Assembly: GCA_934643865.1 (NCBI GenBank)
Contig: CAKUCX010000033.1
Location: forward strand, 1-35,109
Reading direction: 5' to 3'
Length of the DNA stretch: 35,109 nt
Source: an uncultured Kiritimatiellota bacterium
GTDB taxonomy: Bacteria; Verrucomicrobiota; Kiritimatiellia; RFP12; UBA1067
A model generated the notes under the pieces. It was not told the DNA's origin, ran no database searches, and saw nothing but the letters and a program-made list of their open reading frames with translations. Both the position numbers and the translations under genes were made by a program. Each line of letters begins with the position of its first letter. Position 1 is the stretch's first letter. Below are positions 7,376-15,425 of the stretch, one piece after another.

Positions 7376-7387
7376 CACGTCCCCCTC

Positions 7388-7975
7388 CTAGTTCCCCATC
7401 TTCTCCTGGTCGCCCTGGAAATGGATCTCCGTCAGGAAAATCGGCTGCGCGAAGAGCGTCGCCGCATTGCGCGCGACGCGCATGCTCACGACAATGCGGG
7501 AGTAGTCCTTCTTCGGATCCACGACGCCCTGCTTGACGAATCCCGGCTGCGCGACGACGGCATAGGCGTAGTCGGAGGACTTGAACCAGACGGCCGCCGG
7601 CTTCTTCGACGCCTTCTCCACGAGGGCGTCCAGAACCGCCTTCGCGGCTCCTGTACACGCGCCCCGCTTCTTGGGGGCGTATCCCTTGTTCTGATCGCAA
7701 TAGTCCGCCCATGTGGTCGATGAAGAGGCGTCGACCGTGGACAGCCAGTCGTCCCACTTCATGTTCCGTTCGCCGAGCGTCGCGTGCAGGATGTTGAAGA
7801 CGCGGTCGGCCTCGGCGGCCGCCCACACGTCGTCGCGGCTCTGCTGACTCTCCCGGTAGCCGAGCGGATAAAGCGCCACCATCGCCAGAACGCCCGTCGC
7901 CATGATGAAGATCGCGAGATTCACCTCCATCAGCGTGAAGCCGAACGTCCGCATTCTCTGTTTCATGCCCGCCAT
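7388..7975 (-). CDS. Prepilin-like protein, GspI/PilV-like (fifth in the row)
   Basis: 195 residues. The signal is MAGMKQRMRTFG with cleavage before F13, then FTLMEVNLAIFIMATGVLAM with the +5 Glu at E17. The MEVNLAIFIMATGVLA pattern is typical of GspI/PilV-type minor pseudopilins (MEVLVALAIFA). The C-terminal half ends with a beta-rich segment including RIVVSMRVARNA. GGA lies 9 bases before the ATG; an alternative start is three codons later. The gap to the next gene is 12 bases. An 11-of-12-base duplication of CAA[T/C]TGAAGGAC straddles the end of the previous gene and supplies this gene's ribosome-binding site. Confidence 0.82.
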   Translation of the reverse strand: MAGMKQRMRTFGFTLMEVNLAIFIMATGVLAMVALYPLGYRESQQSRDDVWAAAEADRVFNILHATLGERNMKWDDWLSTVDASSSTTWADYCDQNKGYAPKKRGACTGAAKAVLDALVEKASKKPAAVWFKSSDYAYAVVAQPGFVKQGVVDPKKDYSRIVVSMRVARNAATLFAQPIFLTEIHFQGDQEKMGN

Positions 7976-7997
7976 CCGTTCTCGTCCTTCAGTTGGT

Positions 7998-8945
7998 CTA
8001 GTCCTTCAATTGGCTTGCGCCGACGCTCCCGACGAGCTCGGCCTTTCCGCCGTCAAAATCGTTGACGGCGGAGATCTTGACCGCGCTGAAGGAGAACGAA
8101 TACCCGTCGCCATCCACGTCTTGCGGAAGAAACAGCTGAACATTGGCGGCGAGCGCGGGCTTGACGGCGCCTTTGGCCGGCACGGACGTCCCGAAGATGT
8201 AGTTCCGGGGAAGGTCCAGCTGCGCGATCTCGACGCCGTAGGCGTCTCCGATCTTCCAGTCGCCGGCCTTGAGCCCCGTGTTCTCCGGATGGAACGCGAG
8301 CCCCCAGCGCCGGCCGTTCTCCTTCACGTTCCTTCCGGCGGTGTCGCAGAAGCTCTCGACCGTCTGGTTGCGCGCGACCATGAAGTCGGCCTCCATCTCT
8401 TTGTAACCCACCCACGTACACATGAGCGAGCTGCACGCATCCAGATCCGAAACGCCCTTGATCGAGCTGCTCTTGTTGAACATGCGGTAGAACCGCACGC
8501 TTCCCTGCTGCGCGTCGTCAAGGTTCTTCGGCTCGGATTTGGAATAGGACTGGTTCCAGTCGGCGAATTCGTCGATCAGCAGCCCGCCCGAAAGGGTGCT
8601 TCCCCCCAGCGTCTTGCAGCCGGACGTCGCCGGGTAGGAAATGCGCCCCGCCATCTTGACGGCGACGACCGTGCCATACGCCTCGCCGGCCTCCTCGTCC
8701 TTGCCCTTCGGCGCGCGCCGGTTCAGGAAGAGAACGGCCGTCGGGACCTGGTCGACAAGACACGTCTGCATGGCCTGGCGGACGACGGAAGACGTGTCCT
8801 GCACGATGCCGCGCACGGCCATGCCGCGCGAAATGGCGAAGTAGCCGCCCACCGAGATCGTCGCCAGAAGCCCCATGAGCCCCATGACGACGATGAGCTC
8901 GACGAGCGTGAACCCGCGCGCGCCCTCTCTCCGCGTGTGCCTCAT
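7998..8945 (-). CDS. Prepilin-like protein (fourth in the row)
   Basis: 315 residues. The signal is MRHTRREGARG, cleavage before F12, followed by FTLVELIVVMGLMGLLATIS with the +5 Glu at E16. The soluble region of about 270 residues is larger than in GspH (about 150), to which the N-terminal part is most similar. It contains cysteines at CKTLGG, DACSSLMC and ESFCDTAG that might form disulfides outside the cell membrane. The start at 8945 overlaps the preceding TGA (ATGA); an upstream in-frame ATG at 9029 would overlap the previous gene by 88 bases and is rejected. Confidence 0.8.
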   Translation of the reverse strand: MRHTRREGARGFTLVELIVVMGLMGLLATISVGGYFAISRGMAVRGIVQDTSSVVRQAMQTCLVDQVPTAVLFLNRRAPKGKDEEAGEAYGTVVAVKMAGRISYPATSGCKTLGGSTLSGGLLIDEFADWNQSYSKSEPKNLDDAQQGSVRFYRMFNKSSSIKGVSDLDACSSLMCTWVGYKEMEADFMVARNQTVESFCDTAGRNVKENGRRWGLAFHPENTGLKAGDWKIGDAYGVEIAQLDLPRNYIFGTSVPAKGAVKPALAANVQLFLPQDVDGDGYSFSFSAVKISAVNDFDGGKAELVGSVGASQLKD

Positions 8946-9586
8946 TCGTACCCCTTCGGCCACTCGACCTTGTTCGCCTTGCCCGAATCGCCGGCGTAGG
9001 CGGTCTTCCACCACGTTTCGTAGTCCCACCGCGTCATGACCGTGACGCTGTCGGTGTCGGCGTTGTAGAGGAGGAGGAAGCGGCAGAAGCGGCCGTCCGC
9101 CGTCAGATAGCCGAACGCCAGCTGGGAGACCCTGTACGTCGTGCCGCGCTTCTTGTTCTTCTTGACCGCCTCGCTGAACGTCTGGCTCGGGACCTTCTGC
9201 GCGCCTTTCCCGAGCGCACTCCTCGGCGCGACGGGGAAGCCCGTCATGTCCATGAGCGGCACGGCGTCCGCCTTCACGGAACTCTTGACGAGCTCCTCCA
9301 GCACCTTGTCGTAGTCGTCGCTGTCAAGCGCGTCGGCGCGCCTGGTCGCATCAGGGAGGCCGTCCGTCGCCCACGCCTTCAGCTTCCCGGGCCATTCGTC
9401 GTTCTGCGCCCGATACGTCGCGAGGCCGTTCTGAAGGACGTCCTTCAGCGCCTTCGTCTTCTGCTCGCGCGACTGGCGGATGGCCCCCGAGGCCACCGTC
9501 GTGACGATGCCCATGAGCAGCGCGAGGATGCCGATCGCCATCAGCAGCTCGACGATCGTGAAACCGGCCGTGCGCGCGCGCATCAT
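8942..9586 (-). CDS. Prepilin-like protein (third in the row)
   Basis: 214 residues. The signal is MMRARTAG with cleavage before F9, then FTIVELLMAIGILALLMGIV and the +5 Glu at E13. Residues about 30-75 resemble the GspG-type alpha1-C helix (IRQSREQKTKALKDVLQNGL). The C-terminal part is unlike GspG's calcium loop. Start chosen at 9586, where ATG overlaps the preceding TGA and AGGAGG lies about 7 bases upstream; a second ATG follows directly. The longer in-frame form that begins at 9688 would overlap the previous gene. Confidence 0.82.
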   Translation of the reverse strand: MMRARTAGFTIVELLMAIGILALLMGIVTTVASGAIRQSREQKTKALKDVLQNGLATYRAQNDEWPGKLKAWATDGLPDATRRADALDSDDYDKVLEELVKSSVKADAVPLMDMTGFPVAPRSALGKGAQKVPSQTFSEAVKKNKKRGTTYRVSQLAFGYLTADGRFCRFLLLYNADTDSVTVMTRWDYETWWKTAYAGDSGKANKVEWPKGYE

Positions 9587-10224
9587 TCGCTGACCTCCTG
9601 CTTCCTGTTCCAGCTGTACACATTGTCCGCGTTTTCCTTTTCGCGCGTGGAGTACGATTTGCCGAGTTTGCCGTCGGCGCCCGCGCACCAGGCGATCGCG
9701 CTCGCGCGCACCTTCACCGTGTCGCCGCAGACCTTCGCCTCGGTGATGCCGTCGAGGTCGGTGTCGACCGCGAAGTAGACGATGTGCGACTTCACCGTGC
9801 CGCCCGACGGGACAGGCGTGGCGGCGTTCGCCGACGCCGAGCGCTTCAGGACGGCGACGGCCCAGGGGTCGACGATGCCGCAGCGGTCGCCGCCGACGGG
9901 CTTGTCGTTTTCCACCCTCACGCCGAGCAGGTTGTATTTCGCGAACAGCCGCGCGACGGCCTCGACGCAGCCCTTCCCTTCCCCGTCGCTCCCCCCATAC
10001 GCCTTGAGGGCGTTGAAGTCCGTCGGCCAGCCGCCCTTGCGCTGCAGCATGATGTTGAGCGCCGTCGCCACGTTGGAGACGGTCTCCTGCGCCCGCGCGC
10101 GCTGCGCCGTGCGCGTGATGCGGCCGTAGCCCATGAGCAGCGCCGCCGACAGAACGGCGATGATCGCGATCACCACCAGCATTTCAACGAGCGAGAAACC
10201 TCGTCTCTTCTTCTTCGCGGTCAT
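9583..10224 (-). CDS. Prepilin-like protein, GspG-like (second in the row)
   Basis: 213 residues. The signal is MTAKKKRRG with cleavage before F10, then FSLVEMLVVIAIIAVLSAAL with the +5 Glu at E14. Residues about 32-60 form the helix with ARAQETVSNVATALN; the following KGGWPTDFNALKAYGG and the ending DNVYSWN resemble the major pseudopilin GspG, whose C-terminus has a (D)(D)I/V.SW motif. AAGGAG is about 8 bases before the ATG. The stop codon overlaps the next start. Of the seven genes this is the best candidate for the major pseudopilin, although GspG is usually nearer 140 residues. Confidence 0.83.
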   Translation of the reverse strand: MTAKKKRRGFSLVEMLVVIAIIAVLSAALLMGYGRITRTAQRARAQETVSNVATALNIMLQRKGGWPTDFNALKAYGGSDGEGKGCVEAVARLFAKYNLLGVRVENDKPVGGDRCGIVDPWAVAVLKRSASANAATPVPSGGTVKSHIVYFAVDTDLDGITEAKVCGDTVKVRASAIAWCAGADGKLGKSYSTREKENADNVYSWNRKQEVSE

Positions 10225-10236
10225 GGCACATTCTCC

Positions 10237-11451
10237 TTAGTTGCTGAGATGGGCGATGTCATCCGAAGTGAATTTGCGGATCTGCTCAAGATCGGCGTTC
10301 GAGAAGACGCTCAGGTCGTACCAGGGCGGGAACGTGACCTTGTTCGGCCCGGCTGACCACAGGCGATAGCTCTGGTAGGGCGGGTCTGAATAGTAGAAGA
10401 ACTCCTGGCTCCAGCCGTCCAAGACGGTCAGGCAAAGAAGAAGGTAGGGGTCACCTGTGCTGTCGTAGCCGCCCGGCGTGTACACGCGCAGGCGGGAGCG
10501 CAGCCAGATGTTTTCGCCTGACAGCCCCAGATCGCTCTGCGGCGCCTCCACGGTCCCACTTGAGAAGTACTCGCGCTCCCCGTCGGCGATGTCCACGCCG
10601 AAGAAGAGCCGGTAGCGCGGCATGGGCGGCGCGGTGACGATGCCCTTGAAGTTCGGCATCCAGCGCGCGCAGGCGGCCTGGCTCGTCAGGTTCGAGATCA
10701 TGCCCGCCTCCTTCTTCGCGCCCGACCCGGTCAGGCCGAGATCCTTGCGCATCGTCTCCCAGTACTCGTAGGGCATGCCGGTGTCCAGGCGGCAGGGGAT
10801 CTGGTTGTTCGCCGCCCACTGCCCGTCCGCGTTCTCGTAGAAGTCTTTATACGGCGCTTCCAGCATGAAGAAGTAGCGCGGGAAGAGGAAGGAGAGGAGG
10901 CCGAACTCGAAGAGCTGCGCGCTCTTCTCGCCTTTCTTCTCACCGCGCCATTTCGACCGGTTCTCCAGCCCGTGCAGGCCGCCGATGATGTCAAACCCGT
11001 TCTCGTAGGTCTTGGTTTTATCCGCCTTGACGTCCTGCGCGAACTCCGAGACGATGTCTTCCATGCCGCCCCGGTTCGGCGCGGGCCAGGAGACCGAGAT
11101 CGGCTGCGCGCGGCAGGCGATCAGGATCTGCTCCATCGTCTCCGTCTTCTTGAGGTCCCTCCCGCCTTTCTCATCCTCGCCGTCCTCCTGGCGCCCGTAT
11201 TCGTCCACCTTCTTGTAGATGCTGCGGCTGCGGCCCTGCAGCGGCACGGGCGGATAGGAGCCGTAGGCCGCATAGTAGCCGGAGAGCGCGTTCTCAAGGC
11301 GCTGCAGGCGCTCAAGCGTGACCGCCTTCGCGCGGCCCTCGCCGCTCACGCCCGCCAGGCGGAAGACGATGCCCATGAGCGTGACGATCACGACCGTCAC
11401 GACGAGCAGCTCGATGAGCGTGAAGCCGCCTCTGTCCGTTTCGCGTTTCAT
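10237..11451 (-). CDS. Large prepilin-like protein (first in the row)
   Basis: 404 residues. The signal is MKRETDRGG with cleavage before F10, then FTLIELLVVTVVIVTLMGIV and the +5 Glu at E14. The helix continues through VTLERLQRLENALSGYYAAY, followed by GSYPPVPLQG, a GspG-like arrangement. The other roughly 320 residues form a long extracytoplasmic domain with many aromatic residues (LFPRYFFMLEAPYKDFYENA). It has the GspG-type N-terminus and a much enlarged soluble part. It begins 16 bases after gspF. The ribosome-binding site (GGGGA) is only moderate, and coupling to gspF is likely. Confidence 0.8.
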   Translation of the reverse strand: MKRETDRGGFTLIELLVVTVVIVTLMGIVFRLAGVSGEGRAKAVTLERLQRLENALSGYYAAYGSYPPVPLQGRSRSIYKKVDEYGRQEDGEDEKGGRDLKKTETMEQILIACRAQPISVSWPAPNRGGMEDIVSEFAQDVKADKTKTYENGFDIIGGLHGLENRSKWRGEKKGEKSAQLFEFGLLSFLFPRYFFMLEAPYKDFYENADGQWAANNQIPCRLDTGMPYEYWETMRKDLGLTGSGAKKEAGMISNLTSQAACARWMPNFKGIVTAPPMPRYRLFFGVDIADGEREYFSSGTVEAPQSDLGLSGENIWLRSRLRVYTPGGYDSTGDPYLLLCLTVLDGWSQEFFYYSDPPYQSYRLWSAGPNKVTFPPWYDLSVFSNADLEQIRKFTSDDIAHLSN

Positions 11452-11467
11452 GACGGGTCCCCGTGCC

Positions 11468-12754
11468 TCAGCCCGCGCCGCCGCCCGAGACGGAGGAGAT
11501 GATCTTGATCATCGGCAGGAACATCGCGATGACGATCGTGCCGACCACGACGGCGAGGAAGATGATGAGCGCCGGCTCGATGGCCGCCGTCAGGCCCGCC
11601 ACGGCGTTGTCCACCTCGTCGTCGTAGGTGTTCGCGATGCGCGTGAGCATGTCGGGGAGCTGGCCCGTCTCCTCGCCCACCTGCACCATCGAGACGACCA
11701 TCGGCGGGAACACGCCGGAGGCGGCGAGCGGGTCGGTCATCGACTCGCCCTCCTTCACCGCGTCGTGGACGGACTGGATGGCGCGGCGCACGACGCGGTT
11801 CGCCGTCGTGTCGCGCACGATCACGAGCGCCTGGAGGATCGGGACGCCCGAGGCGAGGAGCGTGCCGAGCGTGCGCGAGAACTGCGAAATCGCCGTGCGC
11901 TTCACGAGCGTGCCCGTGATGGGGATCGCGAGGCGCAGGCGGTCGAGCTGGAAGGCGCCGAACTTCGTCTTCCCGAACATCTTGTAGAGGACGACGAGCG
12001 CCGCGACGCCCGCCGCGATCTGCAGGCCGTTGTGCTGCACGAACTGGGAGAAGCCCATCACGAACTCCGTGATCGCCGGCAGGGACTGGCCGCCGAGGAT
12101 GTCGTTGAACACCTGCTGGAACTTCGGGATGACGACCACGAGGAGGAAGGCCGTGATGCCGATGGCGGCCACGAGGACGACCGACGGGTAGATCATCGCG
12201 CCCTTCACCTTGTTCTTGATCTTCTGCGCCTTCTCGGCGAACTCCGCAAGGCGGTTGAGGACGACTTCGAGGACGCCGCCCGCCTCGCCGGCCTTGACCA
12301 TGTTGACGTAGAGGCTGTCGAAGACCTTCGGGTAGGCCGTCAGGGCCTCCGAGAACGTGGCGCCGCCCGCGATGCCCTCGCCGATGCCGTTGAGGCAGTC
12401 CGTCATCGCGGGGGCCATCTTCTGCTTCTTCAGGACGTCGATGCAGCGCATGAGCGGCAGGCCCGCGTTCACGAGCGTCGCGAGCTGGCGCGTGAACGCC
12501 GTCTGGTCCTTCTGCTTCACGCGGCCCCGCAGGAACTTCGGCAGCCGGATGTTGATCTCCTTCGCGCCCAGCCCCTTCTTCGCCGGGGCGGGGCCTTTCT
12601 TCTTCGCCGCCGCGCCCTTCACCTCCCCGATCGCGGAGGGGAAGAGGCCGTTTGCGCGGATGGCCGCAATCGCCGACGCGCGGTCGCCCGCCTCAATCGT
12701 CCCCCGCTGCTCGCGCCCTGCGCCGTCCAGCGCGATGTATTGGAATTTCGCCAT
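11468..12754 (-). CDS. gspF: Type II secretion/type IV pilus inner-membrane platform protein GspF
   Basis: 428 residues, close to the family length of about 400. The N-terminal 50 residues (MAKFQYIALDGAGREQRGTI) are typical of GspF/PilC; a Lys/Ala-rich linker follows at about 45-65. Two GspF domains are visible: residues about 85-210 with FTRQLATLVNAGLPLMRCID and KAGEAGGVLEVVLNRLAEF, and about 290-420 with FSRTLGTLLASGVPILQALV and GEETGQLPDMLTRIANTYDD. Three hydrophobic segments lie near 185-210, 240-260 and 390-415. The protein anchors the pseudopilus assembly ATPase. It is the first gene of the operon and is served by the promoter at 12797-12825. No GspE ATPase, GspD secretin or prepilin peptidase is encoded in the window. 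Confidence 0.93.
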   Translation of the reverse strand: MAKFQYIALDGAGREQRGTIEAGDRASAIAAIRANGLFPSAIGEVKGAAAKKKGPAPAKKGLGAKEINIRLPKFLRGRVKQKDQTAFTRQLATLVNAGLPLMRCIDVLKKQKMAPAMTDCLNGIGEGIAGGATFSEALTAYPKVFDSLYVNMVKAGEAGGVLEVVLNRLAEFAEKAQKIKNKVKGAMIYPSVVLVAAIGITAFLLVVVIPKFQQVFNDILGGQSLPAITEFVMGFSQFVQHNGLQIAAGVAALVVLYKMFGKTKFGAFQLDRLRLAIPITGTLVKRTAISQFSRTLGTLLASGVPILQALVIVRDTTANRVVRRAIQSVHDAVKEGESMTDPLAASGVFPPMVVSMVQVGEETGQLPDMLTRIANTYDDEVDNAVAGLTAAIEPALIIFLAVVVGTIVIAMFLPMIKIISSVSGGGAG

Positions 12755-12796
12755 AAGTCCAGGCCTCGCCTAAGTTGTTCGGTTCGTGACGCGGGC

Positions 12797-12825
12797 ATTA
12801 TACTACACGCGCGCGCCGGTTGCAA
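12797..12825 (-). promoter_or_regulatory. Strong sigma70-type promoter of the gspF-pseudopilin operon
   Basis: On the minus strand TTGCAA (12820-12825), a 17-base spacer and a perfect TATAAT (12797-12802) are seen. The predicted transcription start is near 12790, giving a leader of about 35 bases before the gspF ATG at 12754. The -35 matches the consensus at 4 of 6 positions and happens to be palindromic. The element lies in a 120-base gap after the GH2 gene. Confidence 0.72.
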
Positions 12826-12874
12826 CGAGGGAAACACACGTGCCGCGCCCTCGTTTGCGCCGCTGCGCGCCCAT

Positions 12875-15367
12875 TCACCGCCCGTCCAGCAGGGCCGTGA
12901 CGGGGGCAAGGCCCTCCGCCGTGAACGTGACGGAAATCTTTCCCGTCGCGCCCGGCGTCGCGACGACGAGCGCGGAGAGGAGGCCGTTGAAGGTGCGGCG
13001 CGACGGGTCGCGCAGCCAGGTGAAGTCCGTCTCGTCGCCGTTCTCGACGGCGAGGAAACGGCCCGCGCCGGAGACGGAGACGGTCACGGGGATCTTCGCC
13101 GTCGGGCAGAGGTTCCCGTCCTTGTCCACGACCTTGAGCGTGACGTAGCCCACGTCCTCGCCGTCGGACGCAAGGCGCGCGCGCTCGGGCGTCGCGACGA
13201 GCCGCGCGGGCGCGCCGGCGGTCCGCACCGTCTCCTCGGCCCACTTCGCGCCGTTCCGGTAGGCGACGGCCCTCACCTCGCCGGGCTGGTAGACGACCTC
13301 GTTGAAGCGGAAGCGCCAAAGCCCCTTCTCGCGCTTCCGGCGGCCCTGCGAGACGCCGTTCACGAAAAGCTCCACCTCGTCGCCGGAGGCGTAGACGTAG
13401 ACGGGCGTGACCTTGCCCACGCGGTCCGGCCAGTTCCAGTGCGGCAGGATGTGCGCGGTCGGCACATCGGGGCGCCACCGCGAGAGGTAGAGGTAGGCTT
13501 CATCCTTCATGAACCCGGCCAGGTCGAAGACGCCCGTCGCGCAGGAATGGACGCCGCCGCGCACGCGCCCGTAGCGTTCCTTCTCCGCAAGGGCCTCGGC
13601 CTGGCGCTTCGGGTCCGAGTAGCAGGGCGCGTGGGTGGGCGGCACGAGGGCGATGGGCGAGCCGAAGTAGTCGAAGGCCGTCCAGGAGAAGCTGCCCGCG
13701 ACGAACGGATTCGCGTCCTGCTGCGCCCATTCGTAGTCGGCGGGCTTGATCGCGTGGTGGCCGTAGGACGACGAATGGTAGTCGACGTAGGTGCGCCCGG
13801 GCGGCGGCAGGCCCCAGCGGCCGTCCTTCTTGCCGACGAAGTCGAACTGGTACGCGCCGCGGCTCGTCTGCACGCACATCGTCTCGGTGCCGACCACGGG
13901 CTTCGTGGGCCAAAGCGCGCGGTAGGCGCCGTAATGCTCGGGGCGGTAGTTGAAGCCGTAGACGTCGGCAAACTGCGCGAGCGGGGAACGCCAGACCTCG
14001 TCGTTGTCGTTCGCCGTCGTCGTCGGGCGCGTCGGGTCCTCCTGGTGGGCGATGCGCGCCAGATCAAGGCCGTTCGTCTGGAAGAGCGGCCAGTTCGCCT
14101 TCCCGCTGCGCGACTCCCAGATTTCGTTGCCGAGGGACCAGATGACGATGGAGGGGTGGTTACGGTGGCGGCGGATCAGGGTGCGCAGATCGCGTTCGTG
14201 CCACTTCGGGAAAAGGAGGTGGTAGTCGTTTTCGAGCTTGGCGAGGCTCCAGGCGTCCGTCAGCTCGTCCATCACGAGGATGCCCATCTCGTCGCAGAGT
14301 TCGTACCAGTCCGCCGCGTGCGGATAGTGGCTCATGCGCAGGGCGTTCATGCCGAGGGCCTTGGCCTTTTCAAGGCGGCGGCGGATGGCGGCGCGGTTCG
14401 CGACCGAGCCGAGCGAACAGAGATCCTGGTGGAAGCAGAAGCCCTTGAGCTGTACGCGACGGCCGTTCAGGTGGAAGCCGTCGTCCACGGTCCACGCGAT
14501 CGTGCGGATGCCGTAGCGGTAGGGCGTACCCTCCACGTCCACCGTGTAGAGGTGGGGGTCGTCCACATCCCACAGACGCGGCTTCTCGACCGTGAACGTC
14601 TTCTCCCTCTTCCCGCCCTTCGCCATCTCGTAGACGACCTTGACGGTCGCCCGCTCGCGCGTCACGGCGGGCGTCGTGATCGCGACGGAGTCGGGCACGA
14701 CGTGGTCGACGGGGACGGCCTCCAGCCAGCAGCGGCGCGTCAGCCCCACGCCCGTGTGCCAGCGCGCATAGTCCGTCGGACGGTAGGTGCGGACCATGAG
14801 GACGTTCTCACCCTCCTTCAACGCGGGCGTCAAGTCGGCGCGCCAGGGCATGTAGCCGTTCGGCCAGCCCCCCACGAACGTACCGTTGAGCCACGCCATC
14901 GGGAAGGCCATCGCGCCGTCGCAGTCGAAGAAGAGCCGCCCGTCCGCCGCATGCGCTAGCGCCCCCTGCGCAAGCTTCACCGTCCCGCCCTCGATGCGGA
15001 AGGCGTAGCGGTACCACGCCACGCCCGTCCCACGCAGATAGCCGTCGAAGGGCGGCAGGTCATAGGAGAACGCGTGGAGGATGCCCGCGTCGTGCGGCAC
15101 GCGCACGGGCGCCCAGCCCTTCGTCACGGCGTTCGGCTTCACGGCGGGCACGTCGCGCACGCACGCGGCCCCCGACCGTTCCAGGAGATCGCGCCGCTGC
15201 CCGTCCAGCATCTCCAGCATCGCGGAGACGGAAAACGCGCGCTGCATCCAGATCGGCTCGTCCCGCGTGAAGGACCACCCCTCGTTCAGCTCCACCCGCG
15301 TCGCGCCGCAGGCACAGAGGCAGGCACACGCGCCCAGGAACGACGCCAACCGCTTTTTCATGTCCAT
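12875..15367 (-). CDS. Secreted GH2-family glycosidase (beta-galactosidase-like)
   Basis: 830 residues. A signal peptide covers the first 20 or so residues (MDMKKRLASFLGACACLCAC); the LCAC sequence makes a lipoprotein possible but not typical. A sugar-binding beta-sandwich follows (about 25-220), then the immunoglobulin-like domain, and the catalytic TIM barrel from about 300 with HLNGRRVQLKGFCFHQD. The acid/base Glu is in IVIWSLGNEIWE (E415) and the nucleophile Glu in KPVVGTETM (E495). C-terminal Ig-like domains follow, with VYVYASGDEVELFVNGVSQG. GH2 enzymes remove beta-linked sugars such as galactose, mannose or glucuronate; the exact specificity is not readable. AAAGGA lies 8 bases before the ATG at 15367. 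Third gene of the GH block, 58 bases after the GH106 gene. Confidence 0.88.
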   Translation of the reverse strand: MDMKKRLASFLGACACLCACGATRVELNEGWSFTRDEPIWMQRAFSVSAMLEMLDGQRRDLLERSGAACVRDVPAVKPNAVTKGWAPVRVPHDAGILHAFSYDLPPFDGYLRGTGVAWYRYAFRIEGGTVKLAQGALAHAADGRLFFDCDGAMAFPMAWLNGTFVGGWPNGYMPWRADLTPALKEGENVLMVRTYRPTDYARWHTGVGLTRRCWLEAVPVDHVVPDSVAITTPAVTRERATVKVVYEMAKGGKREKTFTVEKPRLWDVDDPHLYTVDVEGTPYRYGIRTIAWTVDDGFHLNGRRVQLKGFCFHQDLCSLGSVANRAAIRRRLEKAKALGMNALRMSHYPHAADWYELCDEMGILVMDELTDAWSLAKLENDYHLLFPKWHERDLRTLIRRHRNHPSIVIWSLGNEIWESRSGKANWPLFQTNGLDLARIAHQEDPTRPTTTANDNDEVWRSPLAQFADVYGFNYRPEHYGAYRALWPTKPVVGTETMCVQTSRGAYQFDFVGKKDGRWGLPPPGRTYVDYHSSSYGHHAIKPADYEWAQQDANPFVAGSFSWTAFDYFGSPIALVPPTHAPCYSDPKRQAEALAEKERYGRVRGGVHSCATGVFDLAGFMKDEAYLYLSRWRPDVPTAHILPHWNWPDRVGKVTPVYVYASGDEVELFVNGVSQGRRKREKGLWRFRFNEVVYQPGEVRAVAYRNGAKWAEETVRTAGAPARLVATPERARLASDGEDVGYVTLKVVDKDGNLCPTAKIPVTVSVSGAGRFLAVENGDETDFTWLRDPSRRTFNGLLSALVVATPGATGKISVTFTAEGLAPVTALLDGR

Positions 15368-15425
15368 CACGTTCGTCCTTTCGCTCGTCCTTGTTGTTGA
15401 AACCTGTTCCCGCCGGCTGCGGCGC

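Noticed and set aside
11318..14959. A plus-strand open frame of 1,213 codons opposite gspF and the GH2 gene
   Set aside because: Arg/Asp/His-rich shadow without a ribosome-binding site or motifs.
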